From NCBI GenBank assembly GCA_002423895.1, contig DIOL01000012.1:10488-60644 (forward strand): a stretch of 50,157 bases of DNA, written 5' to 3'. The DNA comes from Bacteroidales bacterium UBA5515. GTDB taxonomy: Bacteria; Bacteroidota; Bacteroidia; Bacteroidales; P3. Position 1 is the stretch's first letter; every line of letters begins with the position of its first letter. Shown one piece after another: positions 17,023-23,862 of this stretch. A program made the translations under genes and the position numbers. The notes under the pieces were generated by a model, which did no database searches, had not been told where the DNA came from, and worked only from the letters and a program-made list of their open reading frames with translations.

Positions 17023-17688
17023 ATGAAGTTTTACGATGATATGCCTGATGTAGAGGCTAAAGAGGATTTACTAGTAATGGTTGGGGATACAACAAGTCCA
17101 AACCAACCAAAGAAGATAACATTTGCTAAAATAAAAGCCTATGTAAAATCGAATCTTACTATTAATTTCGGAGATTTAGGTAAAAAACCCAAAATTAACG
17201 GAGTTGAACTAGGTGAGCTTGACAACACTCTTGCTGATTTAGGTATTCAGCCTAAAGGAACTTACATAAGCAATACGGACTTATCTACAGAGATAGGTAA
17301 GGTATTAGCAAAGGAGACTAAAGAAACCCCCTTAATTGCTGAGACTTATAATAATGTGGTTCTATACGCAAGGAATGAAGGAGAAGAAGGGGTCGAAGAA
17401 CCAGAACAGGTTAAAGTATCTTTACCCACCCTCATTAGCGAGATTAAGCAAGATATAAGTTTTGTTTACCCAACCTACAAAACATTAGAAGGTATTCAAA
17501 ATGGATCAAATGCCCAGTTCAAATATAGAGGTACTTTAATCCAAGAGACAGCTGAGCTGTATATAGGAGCGTTAATTTATCCTGTTAATATAGGTTTTGT
17601 ATTTGAAGGAGATACTATTGTGATTACTGGAGCTCCTATTCCAAAAGCTGAGGATATAATGAGATTGAAAGCAATCTATTTAACATAA
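17023..17688 (+). CDS. Phage tail-fibre-type protein, unknown
   Basis: A 221-residue acidic protein. Its opening, with DMPDVEAKEDLLVMVGD followed by a Gln-Pro-Lys-Lys-Ile-Thr-Phe segment, resembles the short head of Bacteroidota phage fibre proteins that describe small beta modules before a shaft. A central part with GVELGELDNTLADLGIQ could be a short trimeric repeat, and the end (GALIYPVNIGFVFEGDTIVITG) is a beta module. No receptor-binding domain is recognised. The gap to the next gene is 6 bp. Confidence 0.5.
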   Translation: MKFYDDMPDVEAKEDLLVMVGDTTSPNQPKKITFAKIKAYVKSNLTINFGDLGKKPKINGVELGELDNTLADLGIQPKGTYISNTDLSTEIGKVLAKETKETPLIAETYNNVVLYARNEGEEGVEEPEQVKVSLPTLISEIKQDISFVYPTYKTLEGIQNGSNAQFKYRGTLIQETAELYIGALIYPVNIGFVFEGDTIVITGAPIPKAEDIMRLKAIYLT

Positions 17689-17694
17689 AAGAGT

Positions 17695-17907
17695 ATGGCG
17701 GGAATAAGGAAAGTCCAAGCAAGAGCAGGGCAGATAAAGGAGATTACTAATGAAGAAGCTCAAGAGCTATTCAAAGAAAAAGCAATACCCTCTCAAAAAA
17801 CAGAGGGGTTGGTCGCCTCTTCTAATGTGAAGAGAATAGAAATACTTAATGAATTGCCACCTCCTGAATTGCAGGAAGAGGGTGTACTTTATGGAATTTA
17901 TATGTAG
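17695..17907 (+). CDS. Small phage protein, unknown
   Basis: A 70-residue basic-to-acidic protein, predicted helical in the first 35 residues (AGQIKEITNEEAQELFKEKA) and less ordered after that, with ELPPPELQEEGVLYGIYM at the end. It lies between two fibre-region genes with gaps of 6 and 2 bp. It may be an attachment or chaperone segment for the adjacent fibre proteins. No known domain is seen. Confidence 0.45.
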   Translation: MAGIRKVQARAGQIKEITNEEAQELFKEKAIPSQKTEGLVASSNVKRIEILNELPPPELQEEGVLYGIYM

Positions 17908-17909
17908 AT

Positions 17910-18140
17910 ATGGTAATTATAGGGCAAAATGAAATTAAAAGATTTATACATAACAACAAAGACTTACTTGCTCTCATTCATAATGGCAGGATTATTTGGG
18001 GGAGTTACATCCTTATTATCCCTTCAGAATTAGAATTTATGTTTGTTGGAGAAGAGAAAACTTATAATATTATGAGTCTTGGGAAATGGCAAGTTGAGGA
18101 ATTGTTTGCAAGTGATGCAAGTAGAAGTTTAATAGAATAA
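17910..18140 (+). CDS. Tail protein ending in the first half of a BACON-like domain
   Basis: A 76-residue protein. The first half (IIGQNEIKRFIHNNKDLLALIHNGRIIWG) has the Ile-Gly ... His-Asn-Gly ... Trp-Gly pattern seen at the head of Bacteroides-type tail proteins. From residue 33 it has strands with the order LIIPSELEFMFVGEEKTYNI, then SLGKWQVEE, which match the first strands of a BACON domain (Leu-x-Phe, Gly-x-x-Lys-Thr, Ser-x-Gly-x-Trp-x-Val). The frame then stops in the middle of the fold. The missing half seems to open the next gene, 16 bp downstream and in another frame. Confidence 0.55.
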   Translation: MVIIGQNEIKRFIHNNKDLLALIHNGRIIWGSYILIIPSELEFMFVGEEKTYNIMSLGKWQVEELFASDASRSLIE

Positions 18141-18156
18141 TTAATAAAGAAATAAT

Positions 18157-19119
18157 ATGGCAACTTTTGGAAAATTTGAAGTTACACCTGTTTCAGGTAA
18201 TGCTGGAACAACAGAGATTGCAGCTAAATTAGCTACAGCAAATACAGGTCGTGCAGAATATATCAAGTACGCTAAGCATTATATGACTAATGAAGTAAGT
18301 AAGTTTGCTTCAATAGCATTAAAGGCAGCTGGTAAACCTGCTTTTATGACGCTTGGAGAAACAAGCAAGGATGTTGCGTACAATGTTCTAAGTTCAACGT
18401 TTAATGTTACAGCAACTAATGCAGAAAAATTCCAGTTGGTTAAGGTTAGTGGAAAAACACTTACTTTGAGCGTTAATTCAGGTTATACTGTATCTGGACT
18501 TATTGGAACTTTTACAGGAGACCCTGGCAACATTGCAGAATTTAATTTTCAAATAAAAGTTGCTGTAGCTGCTAATAATACTGGTGCAGCAGTAAGTGCA
18601 GTGTATAAGGTTCAGTTTTGGAATGGTACGACTTACGTAGATTCAGGGACTATAACACTTACTCAAGGTAGTGCGGACGCTGGATTGACTATTACAGCTA
18701 ATCCTGTTACATTAGGTAGTTTCTCAAATGCTGGAGAAGATAAGGCTTTAGCGATTACTTCCAATTTTGCGTACAACATTGTTGAGAATAACGGAACTGA
18801 TGTTAGCTGGTTAAGGATATTGAACCAGACAAAAACTTCTGATATAACCACAGGAGCTTCAGGCACAACTAATATGTTTATAAGAGTAGATGCTCAAGCT
18901 GTAGCAGCTTTAGCAAGAAGTACTCAAATAAACTTTGTTAATCCTATTTCAGGCACAATTCTGTTAACGCTTGACGTGAACCAATTAGCTGGTATTGCAA
19001 GAAGTATAAGTCTTTCTGTTTCTACATTGAGTTTCGCCCAAAATGAATTGAACGTTGTGAAAAACTTCAATGTGGTTGCAAATGATATTTGGTATTCTGA
19101 AGAAAGTGCAACAGCATAA
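18157..19119 (+). CDS. BACON-like multidomain phage tail protein
   Basis: A 320-residue beta protein with no catalytic motif. Residues 1-60 (KFEVTPVSGNAGTTEIAAKL ...) look like the second half of a BACON domain. A loosely conserved region follows (60-165), then a full BACON-like module (about 170-270, with ITSNFAYNIVE and SWLRIL), and finally the first half of another (LSVSTLSFAQNE, then VVANDIWYSEE). The protein stops at TAA 19117-19119 in mid-domain; the open frame continues in the same register with ATG 19123. BACON modules in tail proteins bind glycans or mucin. The product probably acts in host-surface or mucus binding. Confidence 0.65.
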   Translation: MATFGKFEVTPVSGNAGTTEIAAKLATANTGRAEYIKYAKHYMTNEVSKFASIALKAAGKPAFMTLGETSKDVAYNVLSSTFNVTATNAEKFQLVKVSGKTLTLSVNSGYTVSGLIGTFTGDPGNIAEFNFQIKVAVAANNTGAAVSAVYKVQFWNGTTYVDSGTITLTQGSADAGLTITANPVTLGSFSNAGEDKALAITSNFAYNIVENNGTDVSWLRILNQTKTSDITTGASGTTNMFIRVDAQAVAALARSTQINFVNPISGTILLTLDVNQLAGIARSISLSVSTLSFAQNELNVVKNFNVVANDIWYSEESATA

Positions 19120-19122
19120 GTT

Positions 19123-19380
19123 ATGATAGTCGCAGGGTGGTTGGAAATTAGCACAATGGATGGGGTTGCTGGGACTACTCAAGTAAGCGTTCACGCATTG
19201 AGTGTGAACGATACTTACGAGGATAGAACCGTAACACTTAATTTCAAAACAACAGCAGATGAGATTACAAGGGCAAGTATGACAATAACACAAACTGCGA
19301 ATAATATAGTAGTTATTACATATAATGACGCGGATATAACAACCAATAATACAAGTGTAGGATATGGCAATAATTCATAA
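19123..19380 (+). CDS. Second half of a BACON-like domain, separate small ORF
   Basis: An 85-residue protein in the same frame as the preceding gene, after a single TAA and one codon (TAA GTT ATG). It begins AGWLEISTMDGVAGTTQVSVHA and continues with strands to ASMTITQTANN, which is what the second half of a BACON domain looks like. Aligned by eye with residues 5-58 of the preceding protein it matches in the GxAGTT motif and the following Asn. It ends with an Asn/Thr-rich tail and overlaps the next gene by 17 bp. It is either a partner that completes the fold in trans, or the end of a gene interrupted by a stop. Confidence 0.55.
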   Translation: MIVAGWLEISTMDGVAGTTQVSVHALSVNDTYEDRTVTLNFKTTADEITRASMTITQTANNIVVITYNDADITTNNTSVGYGNNS

Positions 19381-20173
19381 GGATATAGCAACTTTAGCAC
19401 AACAAGCCTCGATTAACGGCAGTCAAAAAATTCCTGTGACAGAAAATTTTTATGTCACTTTTACCATGATTAAAGATTGGATAGAAGGGGGTCTACCTGC
19501 TATATATAATGCTAATCATGAAGGAGTTCCTACTGATGATTTTGATGCATTGTTTTCTTATGAAAATAATGTTTGGTTTTGTGCTCATAGTATGTGTAAT
19601 GCTCCTTTGAATAATGATGGCGACACTAATCCCTCTTATAATACATCTTTTGAATATTGCGTAGTTCAACAATTCGGCGATAAAGATGCTGGTACAAAGG
19701 TACAAGTCTTATACATTACAACTGAAAACGTGCATAATAATATTATGATGGGTTCTATATTTTACAGAATGCAAGGCGATAAGTGGAAGAGAATTGCTAC
19801 ATATTCAGATATTGTAAATTTACAAACGCAAATTAATAGTTTAATAACTACTGTCAATAGTAAGCAAGATAAGAGGTCTATTATAACAGATATTAACATA
19901 CCCTCTAATGGTAGCGTTAATATTAATCCTTCAGCCAATAAGGTTCAGTATATAAACTTGTCTGGACAAACAACAACTCATACGATTAATCTTAATTACC
20001 TAAATTCACTTGATGAATATACTATGATTATTACAAACCCAAACAATGCTGGTGGGCTTGTAATAAACATTAATTCATTCTATAAATTTGTCGGTGTACA
20101 GCCTTCTTGGTCTTATAATTCTTGGATTATATGTATTTGGAGAGGTATGATTTTTGCTAATATTTTAAACTAA
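19364..20173 (+). CDS. Phage tail fibre protein
   Basis: A 269-residue protein. The first 45 residues (MAIIHKDIATLAQQASING, then VPTDDF further on) resemble the fibre head; the middle (about 45-150) contains Cys-His pairs and strands of the type ending a pyocin-knob-like module (IFYRMQGDKWKRIATYSD). A short coiled coil (VNLQTQINSLITTVNSKQD, about 152-170) follows, then a beta C-terminal domain (about 175-269). This is a typical fibre plan of knob, coil and tip. Its start overlaps the previous gene, showing coupling. The receptor is unknown. Confidence 0.6.
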   Translation: MAIIHKDIATLAQQASINGSQKIPVTENFYVTFTMIKDWIEGGLPAIYNANHEGVPTDDFDALFSYENNVWFCAHSMCNAPLNNDGDTNPSYNTSFEYCVVQQFGDKDAGTKVQVLYITTENVHNNIMMGSIFYRMQGDKWKRIATYSDIVNLQTQINSLITTVNSKQDKRSIITDINIPSNGSVNINPSANKVQYINLSGQTTTHTINLNYLNSLDEYTMIITNPNNAGGLVININSFYKFVGVQPSWSYNSWIICIWRGMIFANILN

Positions 20174-20180
20174 ATAGCTG

Positions 20181-20999
20181 ATGATAAATAAACATCTGAG
20201 AAACGACTATAATTTTTATGCAGGTAGAGGTCTTCTTGATTATTTTACAACGGAAGAACTAAGTTTGACTTCTTTAAATCCAGGTTCATACTATTTAGGA
20301 TGGTATTCTAAATTAACTGAAAGGTGTTTTCAGTTCAGAGTTGGTGATAACCCAGCAACACAAAGAATTGCTTGCGAATTAGACTCAGACAATATAAAGT
20401 CTTTATCCTTCAGGAAAGGGGTTTATTCTACAGAACTTGCTTGGTGGAAATTCCACAATACAAAGTATAATGATAGAACAGTTATCCCAATAGGAGATTA
20501 TTTGAACACAACAGGCTTCACGATTCAAATGACCTGCACTTATGAGGCTTTTGCAAACTGGGGTGCTATAATGGGTATGTGCCAAGCTAATTATCCTGTA
20601 GGATTATCTTTAGGACAATATGATAATGGTATTGTTGGTTGGGGGTTTTATCCTGTTACAGTTAACGGGGTAGCAAATCAACACGTAAGAGTAGCCATTT
20701 CCTCGAGTTTAATGCCAAGTGTGAAATTCAATTGGTGTTTTGTTTACAATCAAGGAACTCTATCTTTATATTTTAGTGGTCGTCTTGTCGGAACAGCTAC
20801 AATGCCTGCAGGTTGGAGTTGGACTACAAATACAGGTGTTGGAGCTTTGGGTTTATCTTTAGGATATAATTATCAAGGGACAAATCGGCACTTCAAAGGC
20901 TCTATTTATTCCCTATTAATGTATAATCAAGCTTTAAATGAGAATGAGATATACCAAAACTATATGTATGATAAACAGAAATATTTAATAGCAAATTAA
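20181..20999 (+). CDS. LamG/concanavalin-like tail protein
   Basis: A 272-residue protein. The C-terminal two thirds (about residues 90-265) have the LamG / concanavalin A-like jelly-roll pattern: TGFTIQMTCTYEA, a long strand with SVKFNWCFVYNQGTLSLYFSG, GRLVGTATMPAGW, GALGLSLGYN, and the closing FKGSIYSLLMYNQALNENEI motif characteristic of LamG domains in secreted and phage proteins. It probably binds a surface glycan at the tail tip. The lysis gene starts 1 bp after the stop. Confidence 0.72.
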   Translation: MINKHLRNDYNFYAGRGLLDYFTTEELSLTSLNPGSYYLGWYSKLTERCFQFRVGDNPATQRIACELDSDNIKSLSFRKGVYSTELAWWKFHNTKYNDRTVIPIGDYLNTTGFTIQMTCTYEAFANWGAIMGMCQANYPVGLSLGQYDNGIVGWGFYPVTVNGVANQHVRVAISSSLMPSVKFNWCFVYNQGTLSLYFSGRLVGTATMPAGWSWTTNTGVGALGLSLGYNYQGTNRHFKGSIYSLLMYNQALNENEIYQNYMYDKQKYLIAN

Positions 21000-21000
21000 G

Positions 21001-21435
21001 ATGATAACAATTGATGGAACAACATTCGAGCTTGTGGACTTCGAGAAGTCGGCTACAGCTAAAAAGAAAGGAATTGATAACACTCTTAAGGGTAATGACG
21101 TGTTGGATTATGAATGCCTTATGGCTATTATTGTGAAAATTCAAGCTAAGTTCGGCAAGCCTATATATATTAATAGTGGTATTAGGACTAAAGAACTGAA
21201 CCAAGCAATTGGTGGGGCTAATAAATCCCAACATCTTAGTCTTGGTGATGAAGCTGCAGCCGATATTACGGCAGGCAATAAGTTGTTGAATAAGGAACTT
21301 TATTCTCTAATTCGTCAAATGGTTAAGACAAATGAAATAGTTCTTGACCAAATTATTGATGAAAAGAAATTGAGTTGGATACATATATCAGCGAGACGAA
21401 TAGGGATTAATAGAAAACAATTCTTTAAGTTGTAA
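21001..21435 (+). CDS. Phage endolysin, peptidase M15 family
   Basis: A 144-residue zinc peptidase of the M15 (D-Ala-D-Ala carboxypeptidase / L-Ala-D-Glu endopeptidase) family. Visible motifs are the substrate/zinc region SGIRTKELNQ with IGGANKSQH (Ser-Gln-His, His being the first zinc ligand), the Asp ligand in AAADI, and the closing WIHIS with the last His. It lacks a signal peptide, so it needs a holin or other export to reach the cell wall. It heads the lysis cassette (M15 peptidase, small membrane protein, spanin candidate). Confidence 0.85.
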   Translation: MITIDGTTFELVDFEKSATAKKKGIDNTLKGNDVLDYECLMAIIVKIQAKFGKPIYINSGIRTKELNQAIGGANKSQHLSLGDEAAADITAGNKLLNKELYSLIRQMVKTNEIVLDQIIDEKKLSWIHISARRIGINRKQFFKL

Positions 21436-21438
21436 AAG

Positions 21439-21846
21439 ATGGAAATGATGATGCAAGGAACAGAAATAGGATATTACATAATCACTATAATAAGTGGAAT
21501 TGTTACAGCTGGACTTGGCGGTTTTTTCGGGTGGTTCTTCACAAGAAAGCAGTATAATTCTCAGGTCAAACAGCAAGATATTACTAATATTGATGCTGCT
21601 ATAACTACCTGGCAGAATATTGTTAATTCTTTAGAGACAAGAGTCAATAAGCTACTCGAAGAGTGTACAGTTCTTCGTGGTGAGAACGAACAGTTGGTTA
21701 GAGAAATTAGTCAATTACGAGCTGAAATAATAAGCCTTAAATCACAATCAAGAAAAATAATGAGTTATGAGAAACAGATTAAAGAGTACCAAGATAGGAT
21801 TAGCAAATATGAGCAGTTGCTTATTGCTAATGGCATTGCTTATTAG
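21439..21846 (+). CDS. Membrane protein with coiled coil, candidate holin
   Basis: A 135-residue protein. After a short acidic head there is one hydrophobic helix (about residues 11-34, YYIITIISGIVTAGLGGFFGWFF) then TRKQ and a long Gln/Glu/Leu coiled coil to the end. The basic residues right after the helix put the C-terminus in the cytoplasm by the positive-inside rule. Position between the M15 peptidase and the spanin-like gene suggests a holin or pinholin-like function, though an inner-membrane spanin subunit with reversed topology is an alternative. The last 80 bp overlap the next gene in another frame. Confidence 0.55.
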   Translation: MEMMMQGTEIGYYIITIISGIVTAGLGGFFGWFFTRKQYNSQVKQQDITNIDAAITTWQNIVNSLETRVNKLLEECTVLRGENEQLVREISQLRAEIISLKSQSRKIMSYEKQIKEYQDRISKYEQLLIANGIAY

Positions 21847-22327
21847 TTGCAACACTTCCAAGAAGGTTGTAAAGGAAAGCGAATTAATTGACAAGTCCAC
21901 TTCATCCACGAAGGAGAGCAAGCAGGAAGAGAAGAAATTTTTTAATTCTTGGGTCATTGACACAACTTCAAATTTGGAGGTTGAGATTACAATTACTGAG
22001 ATTGCAAGAACTGAGCAAAGAGATAGTTCTGGAGTTACAATCAAGGAGAATATAAAGGAAACAAAAACTAATACAAAAAAAGAAAATAAAGGTATTTCTC
22101 AGGCTAAGAATGATAGTGTTGATTATAAGAGTAACTTAATCAATACTGATAAGAAGAACGATATAAAACAAAACGAACTAATTAAGGAAACAAAGGAAGT
22201 AAAAGCCACTGATTGGATATATAAGTTAGTGATTGGGCTGATTATACTTGCTCTGCTTTTCTTTAACAGAGGAAAGATTAGTAAATGGTTAGTTAGGTTA
22301 ATAAGAGGGCAATTAAATACAGATTAA
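21767..22327 (+). CDS. Candidate unimolecular spanin (lipoprotein with C-terminal TM)
   Basis: A 186-residue protein with an outer-membrane lipoprotein signal (LLLMALLISC; lipobox Leu-Ile-Ser-Cys at 25-28) and one C-terminal transmembrane helix (WIYKLVIGLIILALLFF, about 149-165), joined by about 120 polar Lys/Glu/Asn/Ser residues. Outer-membrane lipid anchor plus inner-membrane helix in one chain is the defining layout of a u-spanin, which fuses the two membranes at the end of lysis. The gene starts inside the previous gene, another common spanin feature. ATG 21809 (residue 15) is an alternative start. An 11-bp hairpin at the stop closes the operon. Confidence 0.7.
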   Translation: MRNRLKSTKIGLANMSSCLLLMALLISCNTSKKVVKESELIDKSTSSTKESKQEEKKFFNSWVIDTTSNLEVEITITEIARTEQRDSSGVTIKENIKETKTNTKKENKGISQAKNDSVDYKSNLINTDKKNDIKQNELIKETKEVKATDWIYKLVIGLIILALLFFNRGKISKWLVRLIRGQLNTD

Positions 22328-22334
22328 TTGCCCT
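22306..22334 (+). terminator. Hairpin terminator at the end of the late operon
   Basis: AGGGCAATTAA (22306-22316) and TTAATTGCCCT (22324-22334) form a perfect 11-bp stem with a 7-base loop, followed by only TT. The stem spans the end of the spanin gene. The T-run is weak but position after the last late gene fits a terminator. Confidence 0.6.
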
Positions 22335-22460
22335 TTAAAAACTTTGATGCGTGTGTGAAAAATGTACTTTTCGTTTTAAATTTTTGTATTTTTGGTTTTG
22401 ATAATTATATTTGATTTATTATTTTCTGACTAATTTGTGTTCAATAATACGATATATGTG

Positions 22461-22468
22461 TATATTTG
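22461..22468 (+). promoter_or_regulatory. Promoter -7 element for the antitoxin-toxin pair
   Basis: TATATTTG is a perfect Bacteroidota -7 element 25 bp before ATG 22494. The nearest TTTG (22434-22437) leaves a 23-bp spacer, longer than usual, so the strength is uncertain. The surrounding 22335-22493 stretch is otherwise gene-free and A+T-rich. The pair is thus likely expressed apart from the late operon. Confidence 0.5.
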
Positions 22469-22493
22469 CAAATTATAAAATCACAATAATACT

Positions 22494-23015
22494 ATGAGCG
22501 AAGACGATATACTTAAATTAAAAGCAATTGTTTTGTATATATTACAACTTGCCGGAGGAAGATTTGATAAGTATAAAATACTCAAAACAATATATTTTGC
22601 AGAAAAAAATCATCTTCATAGATTTGGTTGCAGGCTTTCAAATGATAATTATATGGCAATGCCCCATGGACCAGTATCATCATTTGTTGATGACGCATTA
22701 AAGAATAATACATCCAGAAAAGGGGTGTCTATTATCATTAACGCGATTAATATAAATAGGAATGAAATAATTGCAAAAGAAAATCCTGATATGGACGAAA
22801 TTTCGTCATCAAATATTGATTGTTTGAAAAAGGCATACGATGATATAAAAGACCTTAGTTTTTCCAATATTCGTGATTTATCACACGATTTAGCATACTG
22901 TAAAGCCTCAACAAATGGTAAAATGAATATCTTTGATGTTATGGAAGATGCTGGAGCTAATGAGGATAGCCTTAGATTACTCAAAGATCAAATGATATTA
23001 GAAGGAAAATTGTAA
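22494..23015 (+). CDS. Panacea-domain (DUF4065) antitoxin
   Basis: A 173-residue protein of the Panacea / SocA-like family. The diagnostic region (about residues 17-67) has ILQLAGGRFDKYKILKTIYF, AEKNHLHRFG, then DNYMAMPHGPVSSFVDDAL, matching the usual Tyr-Phe-Ala ... Gly ... Ala-x-x-x-Gly-Pro-Val pattern. Panacea proteins neutralise many unrelated toxins (PanAT systems), often in prophages. The partner gene follows 6 bp downstream. The separate promoter and the position at the prophage edge support a stability or anti-phage role. Antitoxin-first order is typical. Regulation by autorepression is possible but not shown. Confidence 0.82.
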   Translation: MSEDDILKLKAIVLYILQLAGGRFDKYKILKTIYFAEKNHLHRFGCRLSNDNYMAMPHGPVSSFVDDALKNNTSRKGVSIIINAININRNEIIAKENPDMDEISSSNIDCLKKAYDDIKDLSFSNIRDLSHDLAYCKASTNGKMNIFDVMEDAGANEDSLRLLKDQMILEGKL

Positions 23016-23021
23016 AAGCAT

Positions 23022-23531
23022 ATGGTGACTTTGTCAGATTTTTTACCTCCTGATACAAGAGACTCTGGGTATATATTCAATCAGTTGAAAGAAGGAAACG
23101 TTTTTGCAATAAAGCTTAATAATAAAGATCATGGAATAGATTGTCAAGGGCACCCTGATAGAAGGAAATTTTGTATAGTTCTTGGAAAGAGAAATGATGA
23201 TTTAATAGTAGCTATAGCTTTAATAAATTCAGAAATAAATGCAAATGTTGATCAAGAGGTGAAGGATTTACATATTGATATTTCTCAAAACGAATACCCT
23301 TTTCTTGATTACGATAGTAAAATAGACGCAAGTAAATTTATAGAGATTCAAAAGGAATATTTTAAAAAAAATATAAACTCAACTGATGATTGTAAAGTAT
23401 TCCACTCAACTATTTCAGAGGAATTATTGGGTAAAATAATTACAAATATTACTTCCTCTAGTTTATTTATCCCAAAATTAAAGAAAAAATACCCATTTTT
23501 TAATAGGAAGGGGAAAGCTGAAAATAATTAA
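23022..23531 (+). CDS. Candidate toxin of a PanAT pair, PemK/MazF-like
   Basis: A 169-residue protein 6 bp after the Panacea gene. Residues about 22-70 read LKEGNVFAIKLNNKDHGIDC then GHPDRRKFCIVLGKRND and LIVAIALINSEIN, a beta-barrel rhythm like PemK/MazF endoribonucleases (short Gly-x-Val-x-x-Ile strand, basic R-R-K turn, second Val/Leu-rich strand), and the later section (FIEIQKEYFKKNI, then ISEELLGKII) also fits the helices of that fold. The similarity is by eye and remote. It would be an mRNA interferase; with the Panacea neighbour it is the likely toxin. A different fold with a different target remains possible. Confidence 0.5.
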   Translation: MVTLSDFLPPDTRDSGYIFNQLKEGNVFAIKLNNKDHGIDCQGHPDRRKFCIVLGKRNDDLIVAIALINSEINANVDQEVKDLHIDISQNEYPFLDYDSKIDASKFIEIQKEYFKKNINSTDDCKVFHSTISEELLGKIITNITSSSLFIPKLKKKYPFFNRKGKAENN

Positions 23532-23781
23532 CCCTTTTTTGTACATTCAGATTTTCTAACACAGAAACGTAAGAAATTATTATTTATGCTCAAGTAGGAC
23601 GATTGTTACCTATTCTTTCATGTAGCTAAATCCACTCCGCACCAAATCCGCACCAAAAACCCCTATAAAAGCCAAATAAATTGAATAAGAAGCAAAACCT
23701 AAAACCTGTTTCACCCTCATTTAACTGCTTTCTTAATAAGCTATACGGCATTCCTATAATCCCGCCTGAATCACAAAAAAT
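23532..23781. other. Gene-free stretch with candidate phage right end
   Basis: No open frame of note. It contains a perfect 11-bp tandem repeat, TCCGCACCAAA at 23636-23646 and again at 23647-23657, followed by AAAACCCC. Tandem short repeats like this are typical of arm-type integrase or excisionase sites near attachment sites of Bacteroidota elements. Just before the terminator is the tRNA-end-like ATCCCGCCTGAATCAC (about 23759-23774), a possible att core, but no tRNA body can be folded. These are inferences without the left copy. Confidence 0.35.
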
Positions 23782-23811
23782 AAAGCACTTACAAATTATT
23801 GCAAGTGCTTT
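23782..23811. terminator. Strong bidirectional hairpin terminator
   Basis: AAAGCACTT (23782-23790) and AAGTGCTTT (23803-23811) form a 9-bp stem around a 12-base loop, followed on the + strand by TTTTT, and on the minus strand by TTATTTTTT. It lies between the prophage accessory genes and the minus-strand rhodanese gene and can end both. It may be the original terminator beside the integration site. Confidence 0.75.
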
Positions 23812-23862
23812 TTTTATTGACCTAAAGTTAATCTATTAATATGACTTCAAAATAATTTGATT

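Larger units (their letters stand above)
1..23820 (+). mobile_element. Siphovirus-like prophage, right-hand part
   Basis: A near-continuous run of + strand genes with small gaps encodes a full virion and lysis set: terminase, tape measure, prohead protease, capsid, portal, tail fibre-like proteins, M15 peptidase and spanin candidate. No sheath or contractile baseplate genes are recognisable, so a long non-contractile tail is inferred from the tape measure. The left end, integrase, repressor and replication genes lie outside the window. The right border is placed between the last accessory gene (23531) and the host rhodanese gene; the exact att site cannot be read because the left copy is not available. 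Base composition is visibly richer in G and C than the host genes to the right. Confidence 0.85.

Noticed and set aside
18157..19380. General stop-codon recoding in this phage
   Set aside because: TAA, TGA and TAG all end other genes in the phage region, and only one in-frame stop splits an open frame.
21439..21846. Classical i-spanin (Rz) for the membrane coiled-coil protein
   Set aside because: Basic residues directly after the helix predict that the coiled coil stays in the cytoplasm, and the following protein already has both anchors of a unimolecular spanin.
23759..23774. tRNA gene or tRNA fragment as integration target
   Set aside because: The end looks like a tRNA acceptor arm, but no matching T-arm, anticodon arm or 5' strand can be found in the flanking sequence.
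1..23820. Diversity-generating retroelement acting on the tail fibre genes
   Set aside because: No reverse transcriptase gene and no template/variable repeat pair were seen in the window.
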